From positions 2,244,001 through 2,308,000 of the forward strand of contig JAJKFH010000948.1 of NCBI GenBank assembly GCA_023333565.1: a stretch of 64,000 nucleotides of DNA, written 5' to 3'. This DNA comes from Puffinus mauretanicus (Eukaryota > Chordata > Aves > Procellariiformes > Procellariidae). A program made the position numbers and the translations under genes. The notes beneath the pieces were generated by a model that did not search any database, was not told the DNA's origin, and saw only the letters and a list, made by a program, of their open reading frames with translations. Shown here in pieces: positions 1 to 30,975 of the stretch; position 1 is the stretch's first letter; every line of letters begins with the position of its first letter.

Positions 1-594
1 TCTTCCACTTTTATTAAAAAAATCTCACTAAAAACCAAGAGAGCGCAACAACTAAAGGAAAAACTTAAAGAAACAGCAGAATTCAAAGGTAGCTATTATT
101 TTTCTGCTCTCACCGAGTGTAATACACCTGGAAGAGTCTAATGTTTCCAAAACTGTCAATAAACCTTAACACCTCCATAGGCTCCATAAGAAGTCCTTTC
201 ATATTCTCCATTTTCCCATGGAGGCCAGAATTTATAACGCCTACCTTCCTTTAGATTTCTGTCCTCTTTTCCCTTTATCTCCCTTACCACAGTAGTTCTT
301 GCTCTCCGATTACCTAAGATCCCTCCCTCTTCATATGTGGGACAACATAAGATGGGCCAGCCACACGCAGTTGCTGAGTGCTTTCTGCCTTTCCCTGCTG
401 CCCCCACACTGGGATGATAATTTAGCTCTTCTTTCTCCACCCACCTCTCCACCACCTCTTTCTCCACCCACCTGATTCTCATAAAAGTTGTGGAATGCTA
501 TGTTACGTTTGTACCACTTTTTAAAAATACAGCCGAAGTTGGTCCAGAAATTCAAAGCCACGTGATACCATGAAACAGATCCCTTAGAATACAT
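1..594. other. SRD5A1 intron 3 sequence, no recognised feature
   Basis: AT-rich with a CT-rich patch near 420-480. No SRD5A1 exon 4 was found on the minus strand and no transposon was recognised. Confidence 0.6.
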
Positions 595-994
595 AAGAGG
601 AGCGGCTGAGGGAGCTGGGGTTGTTTAGGCTGGAGAAGAGGAGGCTGAGGGGAGACCTCATCGCGCTCTACAACTACCTGAAAGGAGGTTGTAGCGAGGT
701 GGGTGTTGGTCTCTTCTCCCAAGTAACTAGCGATAGGACGAGAGGAAATGGCCTCAAGTTGCGCCAAGGGAGGTTTAGATTGGACATTAGGAGAAATGTC
801 TTTACTGAAAGAGTGGTCAGGCCTTGGAACAGGCTGCCCAGGGAAGTGGTTGAGTCACCGACCCTGGAAGTATTTAAAAGACGTGTAGATGAGGCGCTTA
901 GCGACATGGTTTAGTGGACATGGTGTGTTGGGTTGACGGTTGGACACGATGATCTTAGAGGTCTTTTCCAACCTTAATGATTCTATGATTCTAT
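595..994 (+). mobile_element. CR1 LINE 3' end, sense
   Basis: 5'-truncated CR1 with the C-terminal end of the reverse transcriptase ORF ([20 protein letters not shown], and a later [18 protein letters not shown]). It runs through the GATCTTAGAGGTC 3' UTR block to the terminal ATTCTATGATTCTAT repeat. The frame is still open over about 97 codons, so the copy is fairly young. Confidence 0.92.
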
Positions 995-1002
995 CTTTAC
1001 AG

Positions 1003-1396
1003 AAAATAATTTTAGGTCGGACGGGACATCTTGAGATCATCTAGTCCAAGCCCCCCCTGGCTCAAGCAGGGTCAGCTAGAGCAGGTTGCCCAGGACCATG
1101 TCCAGTCTGGTTTTGAGTATCTCTACAGATGGATACCCCACAGCCTCTCTGAGCAACCTGTTCCAGTGTTTGACCACCCTCACAGCAAAATACGTATTCA
1201 GATGTAATTTCATGTGTTTGAATTTTGTACCCAGTGCCTCTGGTCCTGTCACTGGGCACCACCGAGAAGAGTCTGGCTCCTTCGTCTTCATTCCCTCCCA
1301 TCATGTATTTATACACATCGACAAGATCCCCCTGAGCCTTCTTTTCTCGAGGCTGAACGGTCCCACCTCTCTCTGCCTCTCCTCATACGAGAGATG
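1003..1396 (-). mobile_element. CR1 LINE 3'-end fragment, antisense
   Basis: Reads on the minus strand as CR1: HWNRLLREAVGYPSVEILKT and the upstream RTRGTGYKIQT-like block. On the plus strand the ATCATCTAGTCCAAGCC leader is visible. It lies immediately after, and inverted to, the copy at 595-994, inside SRD5A1 intron 3. Confidence 0.9.
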
Positions 1397-1436
1397 CTTC
1401 TTTTGCTATATAAATTTCTGTTACATTTTTACTCAC

Positions 1437-1538
1437 CTCTTGGTATCTTGTAACCAGTTTCCCCTGGTTTTCTCAGATTTCTGAGAATATGATCAGAATG
1501 AATATTGATTGCCATGCCGATCAACCACCCTATAAAAC
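1437..1538 (-). CDS. SRD5A1: SRD5A1 coding exon 3
   Basis: 102 nt, acceptor ttcag|GT and donor AGAG|gtgagt on the minus strand. Encodes residues 181-214, including INIHSDHILRNLRKPGETGY, the strongest family signature in the window (Asn and Asp of the NADPH-binding region). An antisense CR1 fragment ends about 40 bp past the donor in intron 3. Confidence 0.95.
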
Positions 1539-4500
1539 CTGAAAAGAAATATTTAAAATACTATCTTTAATACACTGAGCCAAAGTGCTTGTTCAGAAAA
1601 CAAACTACAGTCATATGTCACATATTAGGCATATCATCTCGAAGCAGTAGTAACATAAGCAGTATAAGCAATTCTGGTGACACACTGCACAATCCCAGTC
1701 CCACACCGAGCTCTGCAGTCAGCAGAGCTCACAGTAATCAACATGTCTCTAGACAGGAATAGTACTGCAAGTATAAAGTTTATTCTTATGTTGCTAAACT
1801 TACATAAATGTATGCATGTGCATATATACAGATGTAAAAATGTGTATATTTCCCTGACTTCCACACAGAAAAACAAATACCCTAAAATTTTAAACACTGA
1901 AAGAAACAGCCATTCTCATTCCTGCCAGAGGGACACATCTTACTCCCCCCTCCCTTTTTTTTTTTTTTACTGACAATATACCAGAATTTCCACAGCAGAC
2001 TTAGGTGCAATAAAAGGAATAATAAAAGTGTGAAGGAATTCATGCACCATTTACTTGTGTCATTCAGCAAAATTAACCATTTACACCAGGCTTTCATAGA
2101 AACTGATATTATTGTCTCATTCTGCATCCTTATGTCTTGTTGCCATAATTGCATGGGATAAATCAAAAGGAATTTAGAGTTGAAATTCAGTATTTTCACC
2201 CTTCCTTTTTGAGTCTTTGGCTACACGTTATCTATGTTATCTTCCTTTGAAGGCAGCATTCCTTGTTACTAGGAGCTGACAAGATTCGGGTTTTGAGGGT
2301 AGATCCATTGTATTGTTTTGAATCCACCTCCAAAGGTACTGATTTTTACTTAAATTACCACGAAAATGCCAGTGATGTGCTTCTAAAAGTCACTTCACAT
2401 GCCAAAGAAAGCAAGCTTTGCCTTTTTGCACCCATAACTTGAGTCTTTCAGATGGTTCTCTTTCAATACAGAGAAATCCAGTAGTATGACCATCTCAGCA
2501 AAGACGCTAATGGATGTCCAGATGTATGAGGCCATGTTGCAAGACCAGCAGGTTGTCAGAGCATACTTTACCAGGACTTAAGCTACATTTCAAAGTGAGG
2601 CTGCAGATGTAAGCGGACCTTGCCGCTTCAACAAGTTGTTAGATAGGCAGCTTTCTTCTCTCAATCCCTTGGTTGGCTGCATTTACCTAAAGAACCTAGC
2701 TGTCTGCTTCCACATGGATTAGGAGGAAATGACTGCTCTGAAAAGAAATTGAGGTTTCTGCGTGAAAGCTCTCTCCATGTTTACCTATATAAATACCAAA
2801 TGTTGTTTGATCAGCTTGTTACAATCCGCTTACATTACAAAACTAGTAGCAGAATTTACTCCTGTGAACAAGTATGTTTCTTAACCTTTTGTTCATACAG
2901 CACAGTGCAGTAAGTTTCCATTAGCAATCAAGGTGTGTAGGTGCCGTACATAAAGTGGTTTTTGTAGTAAAATTTTACCATAATCCTTTCAACTATATAT
3001 TCAATGTAATTACATCATCATGAGATAGATTAGATCAACGTAATGAGGAATTTACAGACCAATTAATATAATAATAACATTCAAAACCACAAGGTGAATA
3101 ATTCAAATGCTGTTGAATTCTACTTTTAGGAAAACAGATCATTGTAACCTTTTTCCTTCAAAACTCTCTATCCAAACAGAGAATATTGAATCCCCACTGC
3201 ATCCAGCAACAAAAATAGTTTGCTTCTCTTAGCATTAGTAATTATGTATCAATTTGCTAATTGCCAGAGAGGTTGAGACTACCTTGGAAAACAAGAGATA
3301 TTATTCATGCAACTACATAAGCAAGTCATTACCTCTATCCATAAAATAATTTGAAAGGAAATTTCTTAACAAGCACGCAGATTAATTCTACTTAAATGTA
3401 AACAATATTTCTACTAATTTACTTCAGTATTAGCATGAGGAAAAATCTACACTGAAAGTTAGTATCAGTCCTGAGGAAGAATACTAAATTTCTTCTCAGG
3501 AGGGCAAATTAGAGACCTTTTGGTTTCTCTGAAATGCCACTGTAATTTTGGAGAATGCTAGCTGTTTGTTCTGTATTGGTATCTGTTTGTAAATTAGTAT
3601 ATGAACTACTAAGAACTTTTCAGATCATGCAAAAAGACTGGAACTTGCTTGAAGAATGCCCAATTACTACAGTAGATTAGTTTGATTCTGTGCATTTTTA
3701 CCCCTCCTACTTGAAAACTACCACGTCAGAAGGAAACAATCAAATCTCTCTGCATGGACAACAAGCCAATGAATGTAGGCTATTTTCACAGCACTCCTCT
3801 TCGATTTGAAGATCCACTTTCCCCTAAAGTACTGCATAACCACGTTCCCTGTGCCTATACTCTGTGGGCATTGTACTTCACTGTCCTCATCCTCAGAGTC
3901 TCACCATGGCTGAGCCCTAGGACTGCACTCTGCAAAGCCAAGAGCTGGTTACGCACCACGATCTGCGTGACTTGGCTTCCACCACAGGGAAACAGGAAGG
4001 GAGCCACATCATACTCCAGTAGATTCTCAGAACCACAGGATGCACCACACAACACAGATGACCTCATGAGACTATTAAACTCAAGAGGCTTTTCTCCTTC
4101 ATCAAGATAAACCTGGAGATTAAGGTCTGGGTTCTCCTAGTATGAACACTTGCACAAGAAGGAGGTAACTAGGTCTGTATTACCAAACGACCTAGCGCAA
4201 CAGAAGAGCACGTGTGCGTTGTTGCACCAGCGCCCTCTTCACCCTCACCCATATAGAAGCTCACGCGAAAAGACCTATTCTTGTTCTGCAGGCTATTTCA
4301 GAGTGACAGTATGGTAACTGCTGTCAGGTTCACCCCACCACGCCAGGTTTCAAGAATATGCAGTGCAAGATGCTGTAGAGAAACAGGAGGAGGCCAGTTT
4401 CTACAGCTGCGCTGAAAGTGCCTGGCAGACACTTCAGGCGAACCAGTGCCTCGTCCCAGATTGCGTGGTTAGTCTTTCCAAGAAGGCACAAGATCATGTG

Positions 4501-7500
4501 GAGCATCCAGATGCCTAGAGATATTAGGAGAGACACGGACTAACCCACGTCACTCAGTTACGAGACCATATCCAGATATGGACACTGCCATGCTCTGTTC
4601 CTGTCTGCTCTGTGTAGGGAGCAGAGGTGGCATGCGTGCTCGGTTGCCTGACTGCCAGATACAAAGCCTCACGCAACAGACTAGGTGCTGATGTTCTGTC
4701 ACCTGCACCTTCTGAGTTGTAGGTACTGCTCTGCTTCGCAGAGCTGCTGCTGCGAAGAAGTGTTTGATGCACGGAAGGGTTAGCCATCAACATTAGAAGG
4801 AAGTTGTTGAATGGGGATTTAAAGGAGTAAGAAAAGACATACGGCATACTGCAAAGGGTTTGACAAAGCTAAAGCAAGCAAAGGAAGGAAGGAGTTTCCA
4901 CCTAGGAGTGCAGACGGATTAGGAAAGAGCACAAGAGTGAAACAGGCAGGTGCATACGCCCCTGTTTGGAGTGCTCACCGCTTCAGGGTATCATGGGTAC
5001 TCTTGGTAAGTTCACAAACTTTTTATTGCCACACATATGTAAGGTACATGCTGAAAGATAATGATGTTGTTCCCACATTGGTTTGCAAACTCATGGTTTT
5101 ACCAAGTGTTGTACTGCATCTGAAGCAGAACATTTCTGTTTCCTCTGAAAACAGACGAGTTCACTGCACTAACACACACAGTCCAGAGAAACCATGAGGG
5201 AACCACATCAAAACTGTATTGCTGCTCCAAATCAATTGCTAGTGTAGATATAAGCTATTGTTTTTCCCAAATTGACTCCTAAACATCTGAAAACAGATAG
5301 TCAATCTGTATACTAAGGCTCCACAGACAAGAGAACACATCAGTCGTTTGAAACCTCCCACCATGATGGTTCATCAGCCTCACTTCTCCAAATTTCTGTC
5401 TTCCATGCAAATTTATCTAATTTCAGCTGCCAACTACTGAACTTGTTTGGCTGCTACTTACAGACACTCTCCCATTTCTCTTCCTCACGTAACTTCATAT
5501 AGACTGAAGAAATATCTTGCTAGCCCTCAGCAAACATGCTTTCTTGCTATTGTTATTCTCTAATCTCCTACTCAATTTTTTTTAGTCATTTTAAACAGAG
5601 GCTTAAAGACACTGCCAGATGTTTCTGAAGAACTAGAACATAATAGCTCGGTTGTTCAGGGAGTATCCAGTGTACAATACAGCACTTCTGCATTTGAGTT
5701 GACCAAAGCTACAAGCATAAACTGCAGATACTTGGAGGTACCTAGCTGGGATGAATACCAAATAGCAATTATAAATACCCACTATGTTCCAATTATGTTG
5801 ATGTGCACTACAAAACAAAAACAAAAAAGCCCAAAAGATATTCTAGTTACAAGAATAGAAGAAACAAGAAGTCTTAGGTTTGGCTGTTTCATAGCCATGC
5901 CAAACTTCATCTAAAGATTTATTGTAATAACAGTCTCAAAAAAGGCAGGGAGTGACACTATTTAAATTAGTTGCTACGTATACCAGGAATCTTCACTTTC
6001 TTATTTTTCAGAGTAACTTTTTAAAGCAATATTTTGACTTACAATAGTCAAGAAAGCAACACTTTCCTATGGTTAGCAGTACTGGAAATAAATATATATA
6101 AGCATATATTCCAAACTGGTATTATTTGGAAAACAAAAAACAAAAATCAAAAAACAAACCCAAACCACACTAATTCATACACAGAGGTATTCATAACAGA
6201 AGGCAGATGAACCTAACTATTATCATTTATACCTTTACATCTTTCAGAAATCCTTGAAACTCAAAAAAAAAAAAACCAACCCCTGAAGGGGTTTTGTAAG
6301 CAACAGTCTTACTGCCTTAATTTTTTAAGATCTTTCAGTAAGGAGGAACTGATTTATGGCTCCTGAGTCATGACTTGTTTACAACACTGTACTGAGATAT
6401 CTTTGTATTAAGGTACTAAACTAAGACACCAGAAACAAAGTCTGCATTGTATCAGTCTTCAACAGTTTTGATCAGTGGATCTTTTAATAATTTTTTTTGT
6501 TGGATCCAAGTTTAAGGAGACTAGAATTTCAAAAGTACCAAGAGAATTTCAGGTATATCCTGAAATTCCGTGGCCTAGCACCCATTGAAGATATTCCCTT
6601 GTACCTCAATTTCTCCATTTTTAGAGCACAAGTAGTACTGCCTCCTAATCTTGGCAAAAGAATCTATCTCCATTTAAATTTTTTCAATCTTATAGTCATG
6701 GCAGCATTTAGCACAGTGGTCCTCTATCGTCATCCGCAATAACACTGCAATAAAGATTAAAACTTCTTATTCTTGCTGTACAAGGCTTGAGAAATCTGGA
6801 AGAAACACTAACTTGTTCTGGCTCCAGAATAACAGGAAGAACAGTACTGGGTCAGATCAAGGATCCACACAGCCCAGTATTCTGCCTTTGACTGACAAGG
6901 CAAAAATATTCTGGTTTATCTTCAGATCAAAAAGATCTTTCTGTAAAAATTTCCTTGGAAGATGATACTATGTTTTTGACAGTAGGCAAAACTGGATGCC
7001 TAGGAAACAAAAAAGTAGAGCAAAGACACTAAACATCTTAGCCTTTTAATCATATGCCTGGCTTCAAGTATAAATGTGACCTCACCTCCTGATAGGAGTG
7101 AATGATCAACCCCTCCACGCACTTCCTTGTGGGCCAGTTTTGTTCTTTGACAAAGCCCACTTCTATTACGAGGGTGGGTGGGTCGGTGCATGTGTGTGCA
7201 TGCACGCGTCAATATCCTAACGCCAAAGACATCTGGCATTAGAGTTGGTATCTTGGTATTAAGCAGCTACCCTTAACTGGATTTTTACTCCACGGATTTG
7301 TTCACTTCTATTTGACTGCATACAAACCTTTAGTACCTACGTCATCAAGAAACAAGGGATTTCAGTTTAATCTACATGTTATGTGGAAAATCTGCTTTGT
7401 TTGTTCTAAACCTGTAAGCTGCTGGTTCCATTTAAGGCCTCAAGTTCCTACATTGAAAAAAAATACAAGACCCGTATTTACTTTAAAGTGTTAAAGAATA

Positions 7501-10429
7501 AAGATGACAGTCAGCTCATCTAGCACTGACATTGTGGGAAGAAGTGTCAGTTCACAGTTCTAAAATAAAAAAGATTAAAAGGCTTCCAGCTACAGCAAAC
7601 AAGACAATTAACTATGAGAAAAGTTATAAAATGGGATTGAAGATACTATAAAATTATAATAAAAAATAAAAAGCTGTGAAGACAAAGGAAAACTACACCT
7701 AATGGTCTCATAACATGTAATGTTCTCATAACGTGTAATGTAACTCACCTGTAATGAAACATGGATCTTTCAACCAGCCTGAAGGGTATTTTGCATAGTT
7801 GCTTAAGCTTCGGCCTTGCAAGTATCCATTGTAAACACAGAACAGAAGCGCTAGCACAAAAGTGAAAAATGGTGTTGGTTTTCCTTCCCGGATCAGAAGA
7901 GGAAATATGAGTGCCCTAGAGCAAACAAGGAAAGAAAAATCGTTGCTTTAACAAACGGAAAAGATACTTTTGATGTCCAACACTGTAATCCATAGTCCAT
8001 ATTATCCTGCTTTTCAAATTCTCAGCAGAGTCTTTGATCTCAGTTCAGAAGGATAGTTACGCTTGCTTTAACACCTAAACGTTAATTTTGTTGCCTAATT
8101 GGAATTACAGGATCAGTCCTCTCTCCCCTTCTGACAGAAATTTCAACGTTTGTATCCAAGGCAACTACTTTGACCAGAGCAGTAAAGGCAACTGATGTTA
8201 AGCACAGCATATTTTTGTCCTCCTTTGTTCCTAAATCCTCAGTGGTATCATGAAGCTTTCTGAAACGAGCCAGGTCTCTCGATCCCTACACCAAATCCAC
8301 CAGCACTTCCAGGGGGGAAAGTCAATCCCCTTGAAATTAACCTAATTGAGCTCAGTTTCCTCCTTGGCCTAAAAGTCACTTTAAAACATTAATTGCTTTG
8401 CCTTGACAATCTTGGTCTACCTTACGACACCTGTTAAAGATATGACAAATCCACAACTGCCATCCCATTTGGGAAAGGAATCTTGATTGCTTTTCCCGGG
8501 GGATTACGTGAGTAAACAAACAAGCTCCAAACAAGAAGAGCAGGTGAATGTTTTTGTGCTCTGCTCTGTAACTAGCCAACTCCCAATCGCCTATCGATTT
8601 AATTATGATCTGTAACAATATAGGAGCAGGATTATTGAAGCCTGAGCGTTCTTCACGTGCTTTCCAGCTACCCAAGGACTATTGCTTCAAAGGAGCCTTT
8701 GCAGAGGAAGCAACACCATAACGGCTTTCAAGAAAGCGTAACAAATTCATTAACACGATTATTTAAAACTACATAACAACAAACGGAATTGGATAACAGA
8801 GGTCTCTTCCAGTCTGCGTTCCCCTACAGAACAGTCCCTCAGTCCAGCAATAGCAGTAAGCAACTGGAAAAAAAGAAACTGCGGTACAGCTCACCTTTCT
8901 GTACAAACCTTTGCCTTCCCTTTCTAGCATCGAGGATGAGTTAAGTCCCATTAGCCAAAGCTAATCTCTTTACTCTTAAGAATGGAAAAAGAGGGAGTAA
9001 AGACACACTCCTGGGTTTGCAAAGCCAGTCAGCCACCAGGCCAACCGTACGCTGCATCTCTCTTGACCGCGAGGATGTGGAATACTTTCGGCCGAAAGCA
9101 ACAGCCTCTCGCAATAAGCACTAGAAAACAACTGTATATCAGCCACACAAATTATTATTATTATTAGCCTGATAAATCTCTGCTATATTAGTATGGTGGC
9201 AAAATTACTTGCGTAGTGTTACCAGTAACTATTGTCAATGACTTGAAGGGAACAGCAAAATCTTATCTGAGCTCCAACTAAGCTGCCTTCTCCTGAGTAG
9301 TTTTACGAAATACCCTACTACCATTGACTGCACGGCAACACGGGGCACTCAGCCTCAGCTTTGCCAGTGTTTTAATGAATCGTTGAACATCCTGGGCTGG
9401 AAGGGACCCATAAGGATCGAGTCCAACCCCTGTAATGAACGCTATGTTGAAAGACATGGTTGGAAAATAGCTACTGTTTCACAATATTAAAACTACATTA
9501 TATCAGCATCCAGAGCTGAACTTTCCTTGTTGGAGCCGCATCCTTAAGACTACCTGGTCAAGTTACTGCTTAAATGGGGGTCATCACAAGAGCTACGGCG
9601 ACAGCGTACGGATGATGCGGCACACCGAGAGTACCCGGTGCTCCATTTTTATGCCATTTCCGAAAGGCGCCGTAGCACTCCACTGCACACCACACAGCAG
9701 CAAACCAAAGCAGCCAGCACCGCGCCGCCACGATTGCTTGCTCAGCTCATGTAAAAACATGGAATATCTCAACATAAAGAAGCAGGAAAGACTTTAGTGA
9801 TCATTACATTAAATAATTAAAATTAATTAACAGCAGACTCTCAATCCCTGCAGTCAGAAAACAGTAGTCAGGCGTTTCTATCAAGACTGACCCTGAACTG
9901 CGACTGCTCTTCTCCCGCCGCCAGCCACCACCCCCCGCTTTTCGGGCAAGCCCGACCGGGAGCACCCGACGGGAGGCACCCAGCCAAGCGCCCCAGCGCC
10001 GGAGCCCCGCCGGCGCCCTCTGACAGCGCCCCCCGCCCCGGCCGAAGGGCCGCACCTGTGCGCGTAGTGCACGACGAAGCAGCCCAGCAGCAGGCGGTTG
10101 GGCCAGGCAGCGGCGACCGCCCCGCCGCAGGCGGCGAGCCCGAGCGGGACGAGGAGGGAGGGCAGCTCCTGCAGCGCCCAGGCGGGGCGGGCGGGCAGCA
10201 GCCAGCCGAAGCGCCGCGAGGAGTACCGGCCGTAGGGCATGGGGATGAAGCAGAGCAGCAGGGCGGAGGCGGCGCCCAGCGCCACCAGCCCGTAGGAGAG
10301 GAGCTCCAGCAGCCGCTGCTCCTCCGGGCCCGACACCCGCCGCCAGAACCCGCACACGCCGCCGCTACTGCCGCCCCCCATCCCGCGCCACAGGCACGCG
10401 CCCACGCGCGCCCCGGCGCCTCCATTCAT
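1437..10429 (-). CDS. SRD5A1: Steroid 5-alpha-reductase 1, 5' three exons (gene continues left of window)
   Basis: NADPH-dependent ER-membrane enzyme that reduces the delta-4,5 bond of 3-oxo steroids, for example testosterone to dihydrotestosterone. Coding segments on the minus strand are 10429-10056, 7915-7749 and 1538-1437, with matching phases and GT-AG borders. Exon 3 is 102 nt. Visible family hallmarks are QELPSL (Glu89), VHYAHR (Tyr122) and NIHSDHILRNLRKPGETGY (Asn192, Asp196) in exon 3; in the family these positions line the steroid and NADPH pocket. The hydrophobic stretches fit a polytopic membrane protein. About 215 residues are encoded here. The last two exons, with the NYFGE-type motif and the C-terminus, are not between 1 and 1436 and must lie further left. 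The gene is head-to-head with NSUN2 and shares its CpG-island promoter. I am sure of the gene; the exact start Met is uncertain. Confidence 0.96.
6835..6895. repeat. Possible old sauropsid interspersed repeat fragment
   Basis: The GTACTGGGTCAGATCAAGGATCC and CAGCCCAGTATTCTG blocks resemble a widespread old repeat of birds and reptiles. I cannot assign a family. Confidence 0.4.
7706..7741. repeat. 18-bp tandem duplication beside the SRD5A1 exon 2 donor
   Basis: Two adjacent 18-bp units, TCTCATAACATGTAATGT and TCTCATAACGTGTAATGT, differ at one base. They sit 7 bp inside intron 2 from the exon 2 donor. Confidence 0.9.
7749..7915 (-). CDS. SRD5A1: SRD5A1 coding exon 2
   Basis: Acceptor tctag|G and donor ACAG|gtgag on the minus strand. 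The 167 nt complete Arg125 and encode residues 126-180, then give one base of Gly181. The peptide begins ALIFPLLIREGKP and contains the NGYLQGR motif, matching the family segment after the conserved HYxHR. Confidence 0.94.
7916..10055 (-). other. SRD5A1: SRD5A1 intron 1
   Basis: 2.1 kb with an (ATT)5 microsatellite at 9151-9166, a CR1 scrap at 9377-9432, and the edge of the CpG island from about 9895. Nothing else recognised. Confidence 0.75.
9377..9432 (-). mobile_element. CR1 LINE scrap, antisense
   Basis: AATCGTTGAACATCCTGGGC, then CTGGAAGGGACCC and GGATCGAGTCCAACCCC are the antisense 3'-end signature of CR1; only about 55 bp remain. Confidence 0.7.
10056..10429 (-). CDS. SRD5A1: SRD5A1 coding exon 1
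   Basis: Encodes residues 1-124 plus two bases of codon 125 (Arg), ending at a CACAG|gtgcgg donor. The first Met (10429-10427) starts MNGGAGARVG; a second in-frame Met lies at 10381-10379 (residue 17). Translation after it reads PEEQRLLELLSYGLVALGAA, which aligns with the first membrane segment of the family. Reading past the donor gives a spurious Cys, so HYAHR|A is the correct junction. GC content is very high, as expected inside the CpG island. Confidence 0.92.
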
Positions 10430-30426
<19,997 letters not shown>

Positions 30427-30975
30427 GTTTCTTTCTTTATTATTTGGCAGCTTCCATGAGGCTCACATCCAGACTTTTGCTTTTAGCATGGAAGTATATT
30501 TTAAAATTTTGGTTGGAATGGGATGTTCCTCTTCTAAAGTTTCGCCTATTTTATTTTTTAAATGAAAACTATAAAGAGATTTCTCTTCAAGTGTGTCGTC
30601 TTTTTACCATTTTAAGCTCCATATTACTGGTGGGTTTGTATGTCTGTTGCTGGCAATGGACCATGCACCAGTAAAATCTAAAGCCTATATTTGAAATGGA
30701 ATAATGATATGTACAAATTAACTGCCTGTGTAACTAGTCAAGAATTTCTTCAGAAGAAAAAACTGGGGTTTCACTAAAAGCACACAAGTTCTAGAAAAAC
30801 ATTTTTTCTCTTAAGATTGCTTACCCCACCTGCCACCCAATCTGATTACTTCTTACACAGGTTCTTTAATGGATAAGGGAATCAGTGTGAGTATGCATAC
30901 AAATGCATGTATAGGATATCTAACAAACAACCTGGTTAACATTTATTCAAAATAAAACTGTGTCCTGGGAAAAGA
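30427..30975 (+). other. NSUN2: NSUN2 3' UTR (proposed)
   Basis: About 550 bp from the stop to just past a consensus AATAAA at 30951-30956, followed by a G/T-containing stretch. The end is inferred from the signal only; longer isoforms are possible. Confidence 0.65.
30951..30956 (+). terminator. AATAAA polyadenylation signal for NSUN2
   Basis: AATAAA followed about 10-20 nt later by TGTGTCCTGGG, the first canonical signal noticed after the stop codon. Confidence 0.6.

Larger units (their letters stand above)
1539..7748 (-). other. SRD5A1: SRD5A1 intron 2
   Basis: 6.2 kb, AT-rich, with short open frames that show no family similarity I recognise. Apart from one possible old repeat at about 6835-6895, I see nothing in it. 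Confidence 0.7.

Noticed and set aside
156..482. 108-codon minus-strand frame tested as SRD5A1 exon 4
   Set aside because: The translation lacks the expected GLFEYV and NYFGE-type motifs and has no matching acceptor phase.
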